NCBI RefSeq assembly: GCF_008831285.2
Contig: NC_045139.1
Location: 21,744,412-21,808,411 of the forward strand
Source: Nymphaea colorata
Taxonomy: Eukaryota; Streptophyta; Magnoliopsida; Nymphaeales; Nymphaeaceae
Direction: 5' to 3'
DNA length: 64,000 bases
How positions within the stretch are numbered: position 1 is the first letter of the stretch; every line of letters starts with the position of its first letter. Positions 45,046-57,867 of the stretch are shown piece after piece. The notes under the pieces are model-generated. The model did not search any database and had not been told where the DNA came from. It saw nothing but the letters and a program-made list of their open reading frames with translations. Position numbers and translations under genes: made by a program.

Positions 45046-46140
45046 GGAGGTGTTAAAAGCAGAATGCTTGGGCGCACACTTTCAATGATCCAATGCAGTT
45101 AAGTCTGCCCTAGGTTGCATACGCTACTAACTTCTTTGTTATTTGTTGGAGGGCATTATTTCTTTTCTTTTACAGTTCAATTTGGTGTATAATGTAAAAA
45201 TGCCAAATAGGATAGTGGAACTTGGTTTTGTGCTTTAGCATAAATGACATTGCATATGGTTTACTTCAACCATGCACACTGCCCAATCTTCAATGTATTG
45301 CTTATCTTCAATTGTTGATCATCTAGGACACAAATTTTAAAATTTGAACCATTTAATTCAGGAATAGTACTCAAATTTACAAATATATGGAAGCAGAACT
45401 CACTATACAAAGAACAAACAAAAATACCAAACATGCTCACAATCAATACATATACATAAATTAAATAACAAATATAAATGAATTTAAATACAATAGCCTA
45501 AATCTCATCACAAGGTATTGGTGCAATATTAATATTCAATCTTTGGATTGGAATATTAACTGCAAGTGATATTCTTGGTCAACAATGAATGTAGATAATT
45601 AGCCCTATTAAATAACGAGCCTATCTTTGGATTGACTCACTATTCACATGAAAACCTGAAAATTATCACATATTCATTGTCATATATACTTAAACGTGAC
45701 CAAGCAACAATCTTCCTTTGGGTTGATCATTATCCGCATGGATTAAGTAGACTATCATCTAATGTTCGAAACAGGCAAATTCGTACAACAAAGGTCACTT
45801 TAGCGACATAAAATATAAATATACTCATTTTGAACAATAGACATAGCCAAAGATCAAATTCATAATCCAAATATTCATCTATGGTACACCCATAATTTTA
45901 ATAACATGCAAAACATGATACATATATTAAAATTTACATACAAAATTGTCTTACATTGAATCCAAAACTAAATTATTCAATGAAATAGGCCCAAAAGAGT
46001 CCAAAATTTTATATACCGGTACCATAATTGTGCTTAAGTGGGTCAAGAACTATTGAATCAGCTTTAAAATGGCCCGTTCTTAAACCACAACTAAAACATC
46101 CACATGGCCTTAAATGGGGCTGAACCAGTTTAAAAATTGG
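45046..46140. other. AT-rich stretch with no recognised gene
   Basis: No coding or structural feature was recognised on either strand. Confidence 0.4.
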
Positions 46141-46455
46141 ACAAACTGATCAAAATTAGAACGAATCGGTTCTAAAAAACACTGAACCTGTTTGAAAATG
46201 GCTAAAATCGGTATAAAAACTGAATGAATCGGACTGAAGAACCCTGAATCGGTCTGAAAATTGACTAAACCAGTCTAAAAAACAATTGAACTGGTTTGAA
46301 AAACAACTAAACCGGTCTGAAAAGGGTCCGAATCGGTAAGAACCATTTTAATTTTGAACTGAATCGGCTTCAAAAAAGTACGAACCGGTTCTGAATTGAG
46401 TCAAATCGCTAAACCAAATGAACGGTTCGATTCTCTTCAGAATCGGTTTAGAAAA
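46141..46455. repeat. Degenerate satellite with AACCGGTCTGAAAA core
   Basis: About nine diverged copies of a unit of roughly 30-35 bp, containing AACCGGT or AATCGGT followed by CTGAAAA, lie head to tail. Some copies are inverted or truncated. Confidence 0.65.
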
Positions 46456-46476
46456 GAACCATTTTACAAAGTTTAA

Positions 46477-46915
46477 ACCGTATAGATACGGGTCGGGTCA
46501 GACATGGCCCGACCCGGATCCGACATAACCCTATTTTCAAAATTTAAACCCGACCCGGATCCGACATAACCCTATTTTCAAAATTTAAACCGTATGGATA
46601 CGGGTCAGGTCCGACATAACTCGACCCAGATCTGAAAGAACCGTATAGATACGGGTGGGGTCTGATGTGACCCGACCGAGATCCGAAATTCAAAATCGGT
46701 AACCATATGGATACGGGTCGGGTCCAACATGACCTTACCCGAATCCGAAAGAACTGTATGGATACGTGTCGGGTCCGACGTGAACCGACCTGGATCTGAA
46801 ATACTAAACCGGATGGATACGGGTCGGGTCCGACAGGAACCAACCCGGATCCGAAGGAACCGTATGGTACGGGCTGGGTCCGACAAAACCCGACCCGGAT
46901 CCGAAAATTCTTAAA
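46477..46915. repeat. Degenerate tandem repeat with GATACGGGTCGGGTC core
   Basis: Seven to eight copies of a 50-65 bp unit each pair a GGATACGGGTCGGGTCCGAC half with a GACCCGACCCGGATCCGA half, so every unit is itself an imperfect inverted repeat. Part of the first unit is directly duplicated (46500-46590). The array keeps a minus-strand frame open for 256 codons, which I regard as a by-product. Confidence 0.8.
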
Positions 46916-47129
46916 CGCAAGCGGGCGCGGGCAGCAAAAAGAATTTTTTTTTTTATTTTGATGGACCCGAATCGGGTCTATTATGACCCGACCTGGGTCC
47001 GCCCGCCCGCTCGACCACGCAAGCGGTTCGTAGGCTGCGTCTCCACCGCTCGCGGTGGTGTTCCACCGGCAGGCCACCCAACAGCATGAGTGGCCACCGG
47101 CGGGTTGCGTTTGGACGGCCAGAGGCCTA

Positions 47130-47335
47130 CCGTCGCCCGCCATAATGGCCGGAAACCGGTCATCCCCTTCCCCTTTCCTTTTTCCCTTTTCTGTGGCTTC
47201 GAAGGAGAGCGATCGCGACGCCCGTCTTGGCCAACGCCAGCCAAGACGGCCGAAAACCGGCCGCCCCCTTCCCTTTCTCTTATGTGGCTGCGACGGAAGC
47301 GCGACGGCTTCCATCGCCCATGCCGTTTTTTTTTT
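47130..47335. repeat. GC-rich tandem duplication, about 100 bp unit
   Basis: GGCCGGAAACCGG (about 47147) and GGCCGAAAACCGG (about 47250) each lead into a CCCCTTCCC stretch and then a TGTGGCT segment. The two copies are diverged and sit in a GC-rich island of unknown origin next to a Copia primer-binding site. Confidence 0.6.
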
Positions 47336-47437
47336 TTTTTAATCTTGCAGCCAAAGAAAGGGGATGGTACGAAAGGAAAGAACGAACAAAAAATTCTTCC
47401 AAAAAAATCTAATGATTTAACAATAAATATAGGGCTT

Positions 47438-47800
47438 TGATACCAATTGATGGGAAGATTTCCTCATGCATACACAAAAACGAATGTGCCTTAAACAAGA
47501 TAATGTTTATGCTAAATCATCGAATTGAAACTTTAAGTTGTAGCAGAAGCGTACCTAAATCTATCTGAACGGCACAGACGGTAGATCGCAGTAGGATCTT
47601 TCAGGGTCTGTGTGGCGCACGTGCGGTCTCTCTCAGATGGGGAAAAGACAACCTTAGAAATAATGTTTCAAGTAACCATTGCATGACGTTAGGGACCACT
47701 ATCCTTTTATATTATGAGCAATTACGGATTCAACTCATCAAAGATAATTACGTACAGGTATCTATACATTATAAAATTGTCTCATACTATATAAAATGGC
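47438..47800 (-). repeat. Copia LTR end with primer-binding site (minus strand)
   Basis: The plus strand reads GCTTTGATACCAATTGATGGGAAG. On the minus strand this is an LTR ending CTTCCCATCA, two bases, then TGGTATCAAAGC, a one-mismatch initiator-methionine tRNA site. The LTR would extend right from 47452; its other end was not found, so the end coordinate is nominal. Internal sequence would lie to the left, where only GC-rich and satellite DNA is seen. Confidence 0.5.
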
Positions 47801-50800
47801 GTAATATCCCAAAGTGCAATCACTTAAGCATATATTTACATTAAGACAGCCATAATGTATGAAATTCCTCATTGACATATAACGGCCCACCAAATGATCC
47901 TTACAGTGGCTTGTATAAGACTAGGACATTAAAAGACAACTTCAAATTATTTGTAATCTCCGTTATGGAGATTTCATTATCATACCTATATTCTAATTTG
48001 ATGTTCTTATTGTAATGGTTCTTCAGTCTTTTTCTTCTTCCAATTTCATGTGTTTAAACTTGTGTCTATACGGGTCCATGCTATGCGAGTGTGTTCCACC
48101 ATCTTCTGTGTGCACTTAACCATAATGAATATTCAATAGGAATGTGGTGATAGCTATGGGATTGATGGTTTTGATGTGGATCTCCATTCATTGTACAGAA
48201 TGAAGTTTTAACCTTTAAGCTTGAGTCATGGTAGAATAAGCAAATATTGGAGTCACCTATTTTCTTTTTTGTCAAGAAGAGCGAAATCTACACCGGTGAA
48301 ACAAATCACTGCTCAGTCTAAACGAACCACCACCCTCGTAAGTTGGCTGCATAGGTTCCATTCCATTATGTACCTGTGAAGCAAGTCACTATTATATTCT
48401 TATACAGTGCTATGGGGTTCCTAGCTTTTGACCACTAGACTTCTGGCACCAAATTGGTTCCATGAATGGTTTGGTAAAATAAAAAATCATGCAATTTTCA
48501 TAAAATCAAGGACTTTCAACCCTCATACCTAAACAAAGAAAAAAAATTATTGGTTCATTGAAACCAAAAGAAACAAGTGAACAAAGATTCTTTTGTAACA
48601 AACACGATGACCATAAAAGGAAGTGATTCCTCCTATATAAGGTCAAGTCGACTTCCTCTATAAAGTGAATAGGCTTGTTGATTTTCCCAAATTAGCAAAG
48701 ATAAAAGTAAGCAATAACAATTAGTAGCAACTTAGCACCAAGGCTCAAGTCAAAATACTGCTCCTCTTAAGAATCACCAAAAACCATTTCAAAGACATAA
48801 GTAGCTTCATAAGCCATCAACCTTTTTCTAGCTTTTACATTGAATGTGCATCTGGCACCACAGGTATAGATGGATAGTAAATAAAAAGGAGCATAATTCT
48901 CAATGTAAATAAGCTAAATACAACAAATATCAAACCTCCTTTGTTCTGTTATTTAGTACTAAGTTGTGCAATAAACCACAAAACGGTCAGTCCTTATTTT
49001 TAGAACAAAAGAAAAGATGATGCACTAATGCAGATGAACATACCCAAAATAAATGAAGCATTCATCCAAATAAATAAGGCACAATATCAAACTTGTAAAA
49101 CTATTCTTTAAATTCCAGACAATGCACTTTACAACTTGACACCTCGAGTTTTGCTGTCACTAAGGGAGGAGGATAATTGACCATTTTCGCAGAATCAATC
49201 CCGCAATCTACCAATTCTATTCATATTCCAACGTCTTCTTCATTTACCTACTAATCTATTGCTATGCCCTAAGATATTTATAGGCTAACACTCCATCTGA
49301 TGGCCTCTAATAACTTGTTGCACCTAAGAAACCATTCTTAGGTAAGGCAACTCATGATCATTTACTGCACAACCTATATTAACTGCAGTACAAATCACTG
49401 TTATGCATAGCAATGACTTTAAAAATCCCTAAGGTATTTCTGCAACCCTAATTAGTTGGGCACATGTACAACTCACAAATAAAAAACCAACAACAGAAAA
49501 AAAAAACATTGGGAATGCATCGGCCAAGGGGCTGATGCATACCAGCCATGAGGAGCTGCTGGAGAGTGAAGGGCAGCCCTATTCAGCATGCAGACACATT
49601 TTGGGAATGAGATTTTGGTGAGGAGTTCTGGTGGGTCGAGAGATGGTAGCATATGGCTTCTGATTGCTAACGTAAGTATAATGTATATACTTATATACTT
49701 TATATATGTACTAATATACATATAGTTATTATATATATATAATATGTTGTTACAACTCAGTAAAATAACTATAATTGAGCAAATGAATAAGTAAAATTCC
49801 ATTCATATTTATACGAACTTGAAATAATGTTACATATAATATATACACACTAATGTATATAATAATGTTTTCCATTATTATGTTATCCAATTATATGCAA
49901 CACGTCTACTTCATTTTGTTTCATCGGTAACTAAATGTGTATGGTTGATCATGCCATGCAGCCTAAAGTAAACATCCTGTTCAAATGACCTAACTTGCTA
50001 GTTGTGCGTGCTCTATTATACTATCATTACATTGTAAAGCATTCAAAATTACCTGAAGTTTTGAAGTTATATAACATAAAAAGGCAAGTTTGTAATTCAA
50101 CATCACTGCTTTCTTTTGAGCATGAAAAAACTTCTAATTTCTTCCTAAATCTCTAATTCCAATTTTTAAAACTTAAAAAATATAAAACAAAGCCCAAAAT
50201 TACTAACTGAATGTTAAGAAATGGAGGAATAGTATAAACTCTCAACATAATGACAACATCCATGTTAACTTTACTTGACATACGACAGTTATCTATCATG
50301 ATTATACAAAAAAAAAAAGTATCAAGACGATGCATCCACTGACACATTCGCATACACATGCAAAGTGATTAAAAACTTAAAACAACATACAAATGAGTTA
50401 CAAAAATTGGTTCCTAAGCCAAATCAACAGGGTTGCCGATTCCGTGAATTAGCTTGGATCAACAAAAAATATTGATTATAAAAAATCATTGAAGGGCAAT
50501 ATAATCCTCAACATAATGACAACTTCCATATTTACATTTCTTGATACAAAATTGTCTCTATAATTCAAAAAGAATTAAGAAGAATCATATGTGTGTGTCT
50601 ATAGTTGTTTGGTGTGGTCTGGTGTAGTGATACCAGCAAGATCACTAAAAGGGCTTGGCCCTTACTGCGTTTTGCATCATCATTGGAAAAAAGAAATTAT
50701 GTGTTGATTGAGAATTAAAACGAATGGTGGGTTACCAGATTAATTCATGCCCTTAACGAAATTAGTGAATTGAAATTTTTTATTCAATTTTCTCATATTT

Positions 50801-52414
50801 AGGTTTGGAAGAATGGATAAGCGATATTGATACTAAATGTAACGTGTGATTGGAATCTTTGCAGATGTGCACATGCACATATATGATGTCTAAGTAGGTT
50901 ATGCAGACTCGCCTAGCCACATACCCCTCGTTGGACCATGCGTAGCAAGCTTGACATAAGCAAAGAAATTGGTGTTCTCAAGCATCCGTCAAATTTGAAG
51001 AAGGGTCCAAAGTGATCATTAAGAGAAGATCCGGGCATGAACCATTATTTACATGCAAGGAAGAGAGGGGAGTAACACATCTCTCACTTTCTCACTTTGT
51101 TTTTTGTCTTTGTCATTAATATCGTGATATTTTTAAAATGTCGCAATATTATGTCGATGTTTAACACATCTTCCAATGGAATGGTTTTGTTGTTGGCCTA
51201 AAAATTTAGCAGGTGACGAAGGTCATATGGGTACAACTTTTCTTTCCAAGATCCCACTTGATGTCATGTTGATGTCACAACCAGTATTATTTTTTACTTT
51301 TCAAAAATAATACCCTCAAGGCTTACTATATTCAGCTACAATTTTACATGACGGGAAAGTGGAAAACACTGACAAAAGATGAACATGGGTTAAAGCAGAA
51401 ATTTGAAGGGCATCTTTCAAGATTTGGCCCAACGAATGCACAGCCCTTCTGCATAGTTCTTGACTTTCTGGTTGATCGTATGCATATGTTTAGGGAACAA
51501 TTTTGGCTCCTTACTTTCCAGTTTAGCTGATTTTGAATTTAAGGATGGGCAGGAATGCCCACACCTATAACAATTTTCATTTTCTTGCTATTTTGTTTTG
51601 GAAGGGGTGGGTATGCCTACACCTTTATGTAAACAATTTCATTTGTGCTACATAATCACTTTTTGAGATTGTTAAACAAAATCGAGTGTTGGTTAATTTC
51701 TTTTCTAGTGGTGAAAACCACCGAGCTCTTGGCCTCCTCTTCCATATATGTCAATTCCAAAATGCATATAGCTTGAAAAAGAATGCATATGCCATAGTCC
51801 TCAACAATTTGCACTATCGGGCATCAAGCTCTACTCAATGTAGTAGAATCGTATTGGGTATATTGGTGCATGAGCCCAATTTATTGTTTTAAAATTTTAA
51901 CAGGGGCCAAAATAAAAATTTTCAAATGTTTTATATATATTAAACTAAAATTTTTATACATTTAAATTTTTGAATTTTTTAAAATATGAAAAGGGGCCAA
52001 GGCCCCTGCCAGCCCCCTTGCATCCGCCCCTGCTTGGATGTCTTCAACACCTAGCTCTTGGCATCGTGGAAAGAGCTCATCTCGTCCTTGACAACTGGGT
52101 CCTAACAGCCGAGCCCTCCCAAGCAATGGCTGGCATTCCTACTGCCATCAACATTCTCTACCTGCCAAGTCTTTTCTGAATGACCCACAACTATGCTGTC
52201 ATAGCTTGCACCCTCATTTATCAAACCGGCGACTTTATAGGGCCACATGCAACGAAGAAAGAATAAGAGAAGGAAACATGCAAGGAGGGAATATCATGGT
52301 GTCATATTAGAAAGAAACAAAGAAAAAAAGGAACAACTAGAAGTCTCTAATGTGTGGCAGATCAGGGGTTTCCAACGTCACTCCTTAGGAAGAAAATTGC
52401 GCAACGTATGTGGC
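47801..52414. other. AT-rich stretch with no recognised gene
   Basis: No coding domain was recognised. A TA-rich tract lies at 49675-49745. Around 51990-52035 a GGGGCCAAGGCCCC palindrome followed by GCATCCGCCCCTG looks like the end of a TIR element (inward CAGGGGCGGATGC), but no partner end was found. Confidence 0.35.
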
Positions 52415-52470
52415 TCTAGTACCATGTCGGATCTATATGTGCAGAATTGTTCACTTGTGAAAGCCAAGAA
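52415..52470 (-). repeat. Possible Copia LTR end with primer-binding site
   Basis: The plus strand GGCTCTAGTACCATGTCGGATC reads on the minus strand as an LTR ending GACA, then TGGTACTAGAGCC, which is close to the initiator-methionine tRNA site. Only this junction is recognisable. Confidence 0.35.
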
Positions 52471-53536
52471 AACACGAGAGGAAAAATGGATTCTTCAACG
52501 TTGCAATGGCAGCCTCAAGTGTATCATGTGCGCCCTAATTATGATTAATAATAAGATAAACCTTGTCCAAGTGGTGTAATGTAGAATACAAAAACTGCAA
52601 GACTGCCACTGTTTACACACACAAAGGAAAATGCACTACAAAAAAGTTAACACAAAAAAAAAACGTCAAAAAGAATGTTGGAAATGTCTGTAAGACTTCC
52701 AACGACATTTTCATCTATGCGACCGCAGACGTTAGAGAAGGTGTAATCAGTATAACTTCACAGGCAAAACGTGGATGTCAGTAATTTTCTTTTTAAGAAG
52801 GCTTGGAGAAAGTGATCTTAAAAGAGTGTTTGTGGATGTGCTCTTTCTTTTAGTGCCAAAAAGGGAAACTTCAAGTTTTGAGCCTTCTTTTTCCTCTTTC
52901 ATAGTTGCATTTTACTTTGACTTCCTTCGAAATTTAAAAAAAGGGCACTGCATGCATGAGCAGACCACCAAAATTGCATGTTTGATGCTTTAGTTTTTTT
53001 ATTAGTTTCCTTTTTTTCCACTTCATGCCAAGAGATCGAGAAGCCTGGGGAACCTTTTTTTCATAGACTCAGTTCAGCCATTGTGGGTTTTTCAAGAGAT
53101 CGCCTGGGACACCTTAACTCTCTGGTGTTTCAACTAGTTTTTTCAAGTTTTACCCCTTTTTTTTCCCAAATTCTGCATTGCAGCCACTGAAGTTTTAGGC
53201 ATGTAACTTTTTTGTTGTACAAAGTAGAGTTTGAGGCAGTAAGTAGTTTAAGTTTAATCTTTGATTACATTATTTATCATCATTTCTAACATCAGGAAAA
53301 CATCATTTTTATAAGTTTAACATTCCAGATGGACGTTTTTTCATGTCTCATTATTTTTTCAGTGTTTTATTTTTACCTAACTTTTATTTTTTTTAAATTG
53401 CCAATAATTTCTCAAGTTAGTCCATAAAATAATAATTGTAGATCCCCCAATCAATAACTAATGAAGTGTTGCCCTTAATTGCTTGGTCATCATTACCTAA
53501 GAGTCATCCTTGAAGTAGCAAGACAAAACCCAAGAA

Positions 53537-53538
<2 letters not shown>

Positions 53539-53575
<37 letters not shown>
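53539..53575. repeat. (TA)n microsatellite
   Basis: An uninterrupted TA run in AT-rich DNA. Confidence 0.95.
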
Positions 53576-53578
<3 letters not shown>

Positions 53579-53660
53579 ACATAGGTACCTGATCTGCATC
53601 TACCAAAGTCTAGGCACGTAACCTTTTTTATGTACAATACATGCTTGTGAATAAGAGATT

Positions 53661-53712
53661 TGATCCGATCAAGCTATCCTAACTATACTTGCTATCTGCC
53701 TAAATTCTTGTC

Positions 53713-53754
<42 letters not shown>

Positions 53755-53806
53755 GACAAGATTTTAGGCAGATAGCAAGTATAGTTAGGATAGCTTGATC
53801 GGATCA
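53661..53806. repeat. Near-perfect 56-bp inverted repeat with a (TA)n loop
   Basis: The arms 53661-53716 and 53751-53806 pair at 55 of 56 positions (a T-T mismatch at 53705/53762). The 34-bp loop is a TA run. A partial further copy of the arm sequence (CCGATCAGCCTATCCTAACT) follows at 53821, and AATAAGAG precedes both the left arm and that copy. No TIR-type TSD was identified. Confidence 0.95.
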
Positions 53807-53829
53807 ATAAGAGGTCATTTCCGATCAGC

Positions 53830-55029
53830 CTATCCTAACTATACATATTTAAAACATTCATTATCTATGCCGAATATAAGCAAGATAATACTTACCATGT
53901 GTTGAATACAAAAGCTCCATTTAAGATCTGCAATACACAGTCAGCAGTGGCGGATCCATAATATTTTACACTTGCATTGATGATACAAATTTGGTGTGGG
54001 CAGTTCTGCATATAATTTTAGAATCACATCAACGTGATGTTGAGACACCGTAATGTGATTTTTGATGGGCTGGTGTGGGCAATGGCCCACCTCGGCCAAC
54101 AAGTAGCTCCCCTAATGACAGCCAGAGGGATTAGTCATCATCTCAAAGAAAGCTAAAAATTAATCAAAAATCAAACATCATGCACTTGAAATTGGCAAAA
54201 ATTACAAGCCATATCAAAACTATACAAATAAAAAAAATAACAAAAGAAAGTGTAGAAGAAGAAAAAGAACAAGAAGAATAGATGAAGACTTTGGATCTCC
54301 ATGCACATCGGAAAGTAGTGGCCAAGGGGAAAAAAACGGTTAGTCGTTAAGTCAGGTTAGCTTTGGAGAGGTTGCATAATGCAATATCTCTTGTCCTTAG
54401 CATGCCCATACTAATGTAAGTTATTAGATTTACTGTTTAAAGCTAAGTGGCTTCTCTTGAGAAATTTCTTTTGATAGAACTAATGGCCCTTCAATAAAAG
54501 AAGTGGAGGTGCATACTGAAAAAACTAACGAGGGAATCATTAACAATAACGTGATCAGGTGAGTCCGATATGCTTTTGTATTTCTTGAACAAAATTTAAT
54601 TAGTCTACTCTCACCTTCTAAAAAACCAGGATAGTGTCAGATTTTTCCAGTCAAGATCTAACAACTAGCAGTATCTTAGTTGAGTTAGGAACATGAATGT
54701 AAAACAACCCGTATAATTTAAGGAGCAATTTTAGACATGTTTTGTTCAAATTACATGGAAAATGTTCAACGACGAATCTCTAGCAGAGAGTGCATATGCT
54801 TTCCTGTTCTTTCGTAGGTGATACCCATGGTTATCACATGGTGTTGTTTGTTTGATCTGTTTTTAGTCATTCAGTTATGTACGGGCAACACACACATCGC
54901 ACATTGATATATTTGATCACTCTTTGAGGTCATTTCAGTGACATGCATGACGCTGTGACATAATCATTGGTACGGTGTTGTAGTGAGGTATATGTTTTTC
55001 CCTATTTGTCAAAGGAAGGTGAAACTAGG
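53830..55029. other. Stretch with no recognised gene
   Basis: A CAGTGGCGGATCC motif at 53946 resembles the end of a common plant TIR element, but no second end was found. The rest shows no feature. Confidence 0.35.
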
Positions 55030-56132
55030 GGGAATGCATCTTAACATTTTTGGCCCATTTTCGCCACGCATAAACCACATTTAACTCTTTAATGTCATCT
55101 CGATCTAATGCCTCCATTGCATGGCGATAGAGAACTACATTAAATTCAAACTCTCCATAGGAGCATTGAAGTGTGGTGCTTATTCCATTGCATTTCAAAA
55201 CACATCATCCAATATAATAATTCCACATCTTGTCCTCGCAAGAAATTGCATCCACTAAATAGTTGATGCGTGCAACAACTTCAATTTTAACCCACTCGAA
55301 CATGGTGGGCATGTACACGTCTACAGCATGCATCAATAGCATGATTCTCATTGTCATGTGACCTAAAGAAAATGTTTTGCAATTTTGTTGTAGATCATTC
55401 CTTCTAAGATTCTCTAAAAACAATTTATATTGCTTAAGCAATCCAAATATTGTTTATATATATATATATTCATTCATTGTTCTTAATATATATTGTCGGC
55501 CCTCTGCGTGTTCATAATGTCTGTGCAGAAATACATTGAACCATATGCTAGTGCCCACTTCTTTTTTAAACCTTATACAATCTCTGTAACCACAAGCTGG
55601 CTTATAATTGGTTTTGTTAATCATTTCCATCTATGAAGGCAAAAAAGACTCTTTATACTTCAATATGCGATTTGAGGGACACTCCTTGAATTCATATTTT
55701 GGGTTAAAAATGTGCCTTTAATTTTTTTCAGCTTTTTGGAATACGTGTCGCAAGCAAAGAAGGTGATATGTGTTTGGCCACACCTACGCTATGGCACTTA
55801 CAATGGCATTATCTCCATACATCAAAACCACATGAGCATGCATCCCTATTCATTGTCTCGATAAACTATGTGGACAACCATACAAAAACTTTGAAGAGTC
55901 TCCACTAGATGCAATTATTCGGGCTCATAAACTGTTAAAAGGGTCATTCGTAAATCTTGATCTTCACTATAATGTCGATGAGAAAAATATCATTGAAGCC
56001 CTTATAATCGAGTCATCTACCCAAAATATGTTTGTTATATGTCATTCTCATCCAATTGATGGGTACTCTAAAAACCGGCATCTATGCTCAATTTCTTTTG
56101 GAGACAACTTGCATCGACATATGTTCTGTAGC
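55030..56132 (-). pseudogene. FAR1/FRS-type (MULE-derived) protein relic, C-terminal part
   Basis: In minus-strand order: a FWVDDS-like start of the MULE transposase domain (about 56010), YGDNAIVSAIAWVWPNTYH and LCLRHVFQKAEKN (about 55830-55760), WMEMINKTNY (about 55630), LKQYKLFLENLRRNDLQ (about 55437), FEWVKIEVVARINYLVD (about 55310), and a SWIM zinc-finger region CSYGEFEFNVVLYRHAMEAL (about 55170). The order matches FAR1-RELATED SEQUENCE proteins. In the SWIM motif two zinc-binding cysteines appear replaced by tyrosine (CSY for C-x-C; YRH for CRH). Stops and frameshifts are present. Confidence 0.72.
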
Positions 56133-57395
56133 TGTCACACCCCAACCTTTTGACCCTCAAACAAAGTTTTTTTTTTTTTCTAAACATAAATCATTGAGAT
56201 GCGACTACACAACAATTCAAAAATGAGGGAGCTATGTCTTTCGAAACAATGAGGCAACTCTCATTTATATAACAATTTCAATTCATACAAAGTCACATCT
56301 ATGTGTATGACAAAAATGCCCCAAACCATAACTTTGATGCCTAACAAAAATAAGACATCAAAGAGACCAAACCATGACGCCGGCACTACCAAAGACCCAA
56401 AACTTCTCCAGTAGGATGTGAGTGAAGCCATTTGATCAACCTGCTGCCCCGGGTCCGCCAAAACCTGAAAAAAGAAACAATTGATGGCTTAGCCTTTGCA
56501 GTATGACAACAAGCCAAGAAAATTCCAAACCCTCTTAGGTAGGGCTCAAATCTGAGAACAATCATAAAAACAATCTATCGTCATGTCAGAGCATAAACAC
56601 ACCATTTGCCAAGAAAACCCTTAACACAGACCACGACATGAAAAGGCCACAATACCGCAATCTCAATCACATGCAAGGCATGCTTAAACATTCCATTTCA
56701 GTCATAACATTCACATGCTCATCAATCACATACATTCGTTCACACACATTTCATTTACATACATTCATTTTCATTAGCTTTAGTGAATTGACAGTTCCTG
56801 TGGGTGCAAACACAGGCACGTGCACACCGCGGGTGGCCCATAGCCGAGAGACAACCCCCGTGGTGGCCCAGAACAGTATGGATCCATTCATCCGCTGCAG
56901 CGGTAGAGCACTCATCCATGGATGTGTGAATTCCAAGGAGAGATACTCAGCCTTCTCTAAGACAGCCAAGTTGGGAAGGCGGGAGCCCAACACTCCAAGC
57001 ACATCACACAACAGTACCCTAAGGCCTTGCACTACCTACGCTTCGAACAAGCGAGACCAGTGGCGAAAGCGGGACGTCTCCCAAACACATAGCCACATCT
57101 CACTGGCCTCTCATCTCTTATTCTTTCATTATTATCATTATAAAAGCACATTCACAAAATGACTGGCTAGCTCATGAGGTTGGTACACTTCACGAGTGCA
57201 CTCACACTTCCAATTGCCTCCACACGAGGGTCACACATAACATTACATTCTTAGCTAGCTGTCATACAATACAGGTACAACTACCCTCCAATTCATTCAT
57301 TTACATCATTGTCCGCGACAATGTATATGCAACAATTCACAGTATTCACATTCATAAGCACTCACATCTTATCAAACACATCATTCATATCTTCC

Positions 57396-57867
57396 AAAAC
57401 TTAGTCAAATCCCGAAGAGTAGTCTCGATCTGTGATGGCTCGTAGCTGTCCTATGCAATTATCATTCTATGATGCTCTCTAATGCACAATCGGGGTCGAG
57501 GAGACACTCGACTCGATACCTCACCTCATCTGTCCTAAACAGTTATCAATTATAGCATGCACATGCAAATGCATAACAATTTTCAAAACAAGCTTCTTTC
57601 CAAAACAGAACTTGTCACATGACAAATCATTCACAATCGCACACATCAGTCACACTTTACAAAATTTAGCCAAACCATAGAGAGTAGTCTCGATTCGTGA
57701 TTGGCTCGTATCTGTCCTAGACAATTATCATTCTAGGATGCTTTCTAATGCATAATTAGGGTCGAGGAGACACTCGACTCGATACCCCACCTCATCTGTC
57801 CTAAACAGTTATCAATTCTAGCATGCACATGCAAATGCGTAACATTTTCAAAACATGCTTCTCATAG
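57396..57867. repeat. Direct repeat, period 265 bp, inside the LTR-like element
   Basis: Copies of about 205 bp at 57396-57602 and 57661-57867 share GAGTAGTCTCGAT, GGGTCGAGGAGACACTCGAC and CACCTCATCTGTCCTAAACA. Confidence 0.9.

Noticed and set aside
46544-47314. 256-codon open frame, the longest in the window, minus strand
   Set aside because: It runs through degenerate tandem repeats and a GC-rich duplicated island. The translation is repetitive (P/R/S/G-rich) with no domain, so it is a by-product of the repeats.
53661-53806. Annotation of the hairpin as a microRNA gene
   Set aside because: The arms pair almost perfectly over 56 bp with a simple TA loop, unlike the imperfect foldback of plant microRNA precursors. 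No target or expression evidence is available, so it is kept as an inverted repeat.
53941-54120. TIR element suggested by CAGTGGCGGATCC and GGGCAATGGCCCACC motifs
   Set aside because: Only one end is recognisable, with no matching inverted end or target duplication in the neighbourhood.
56638-57162. 174-codon frame on the plus strand
   Set aside because: It lies inside the LTR-like element and has no recognisable domain; probably chance.
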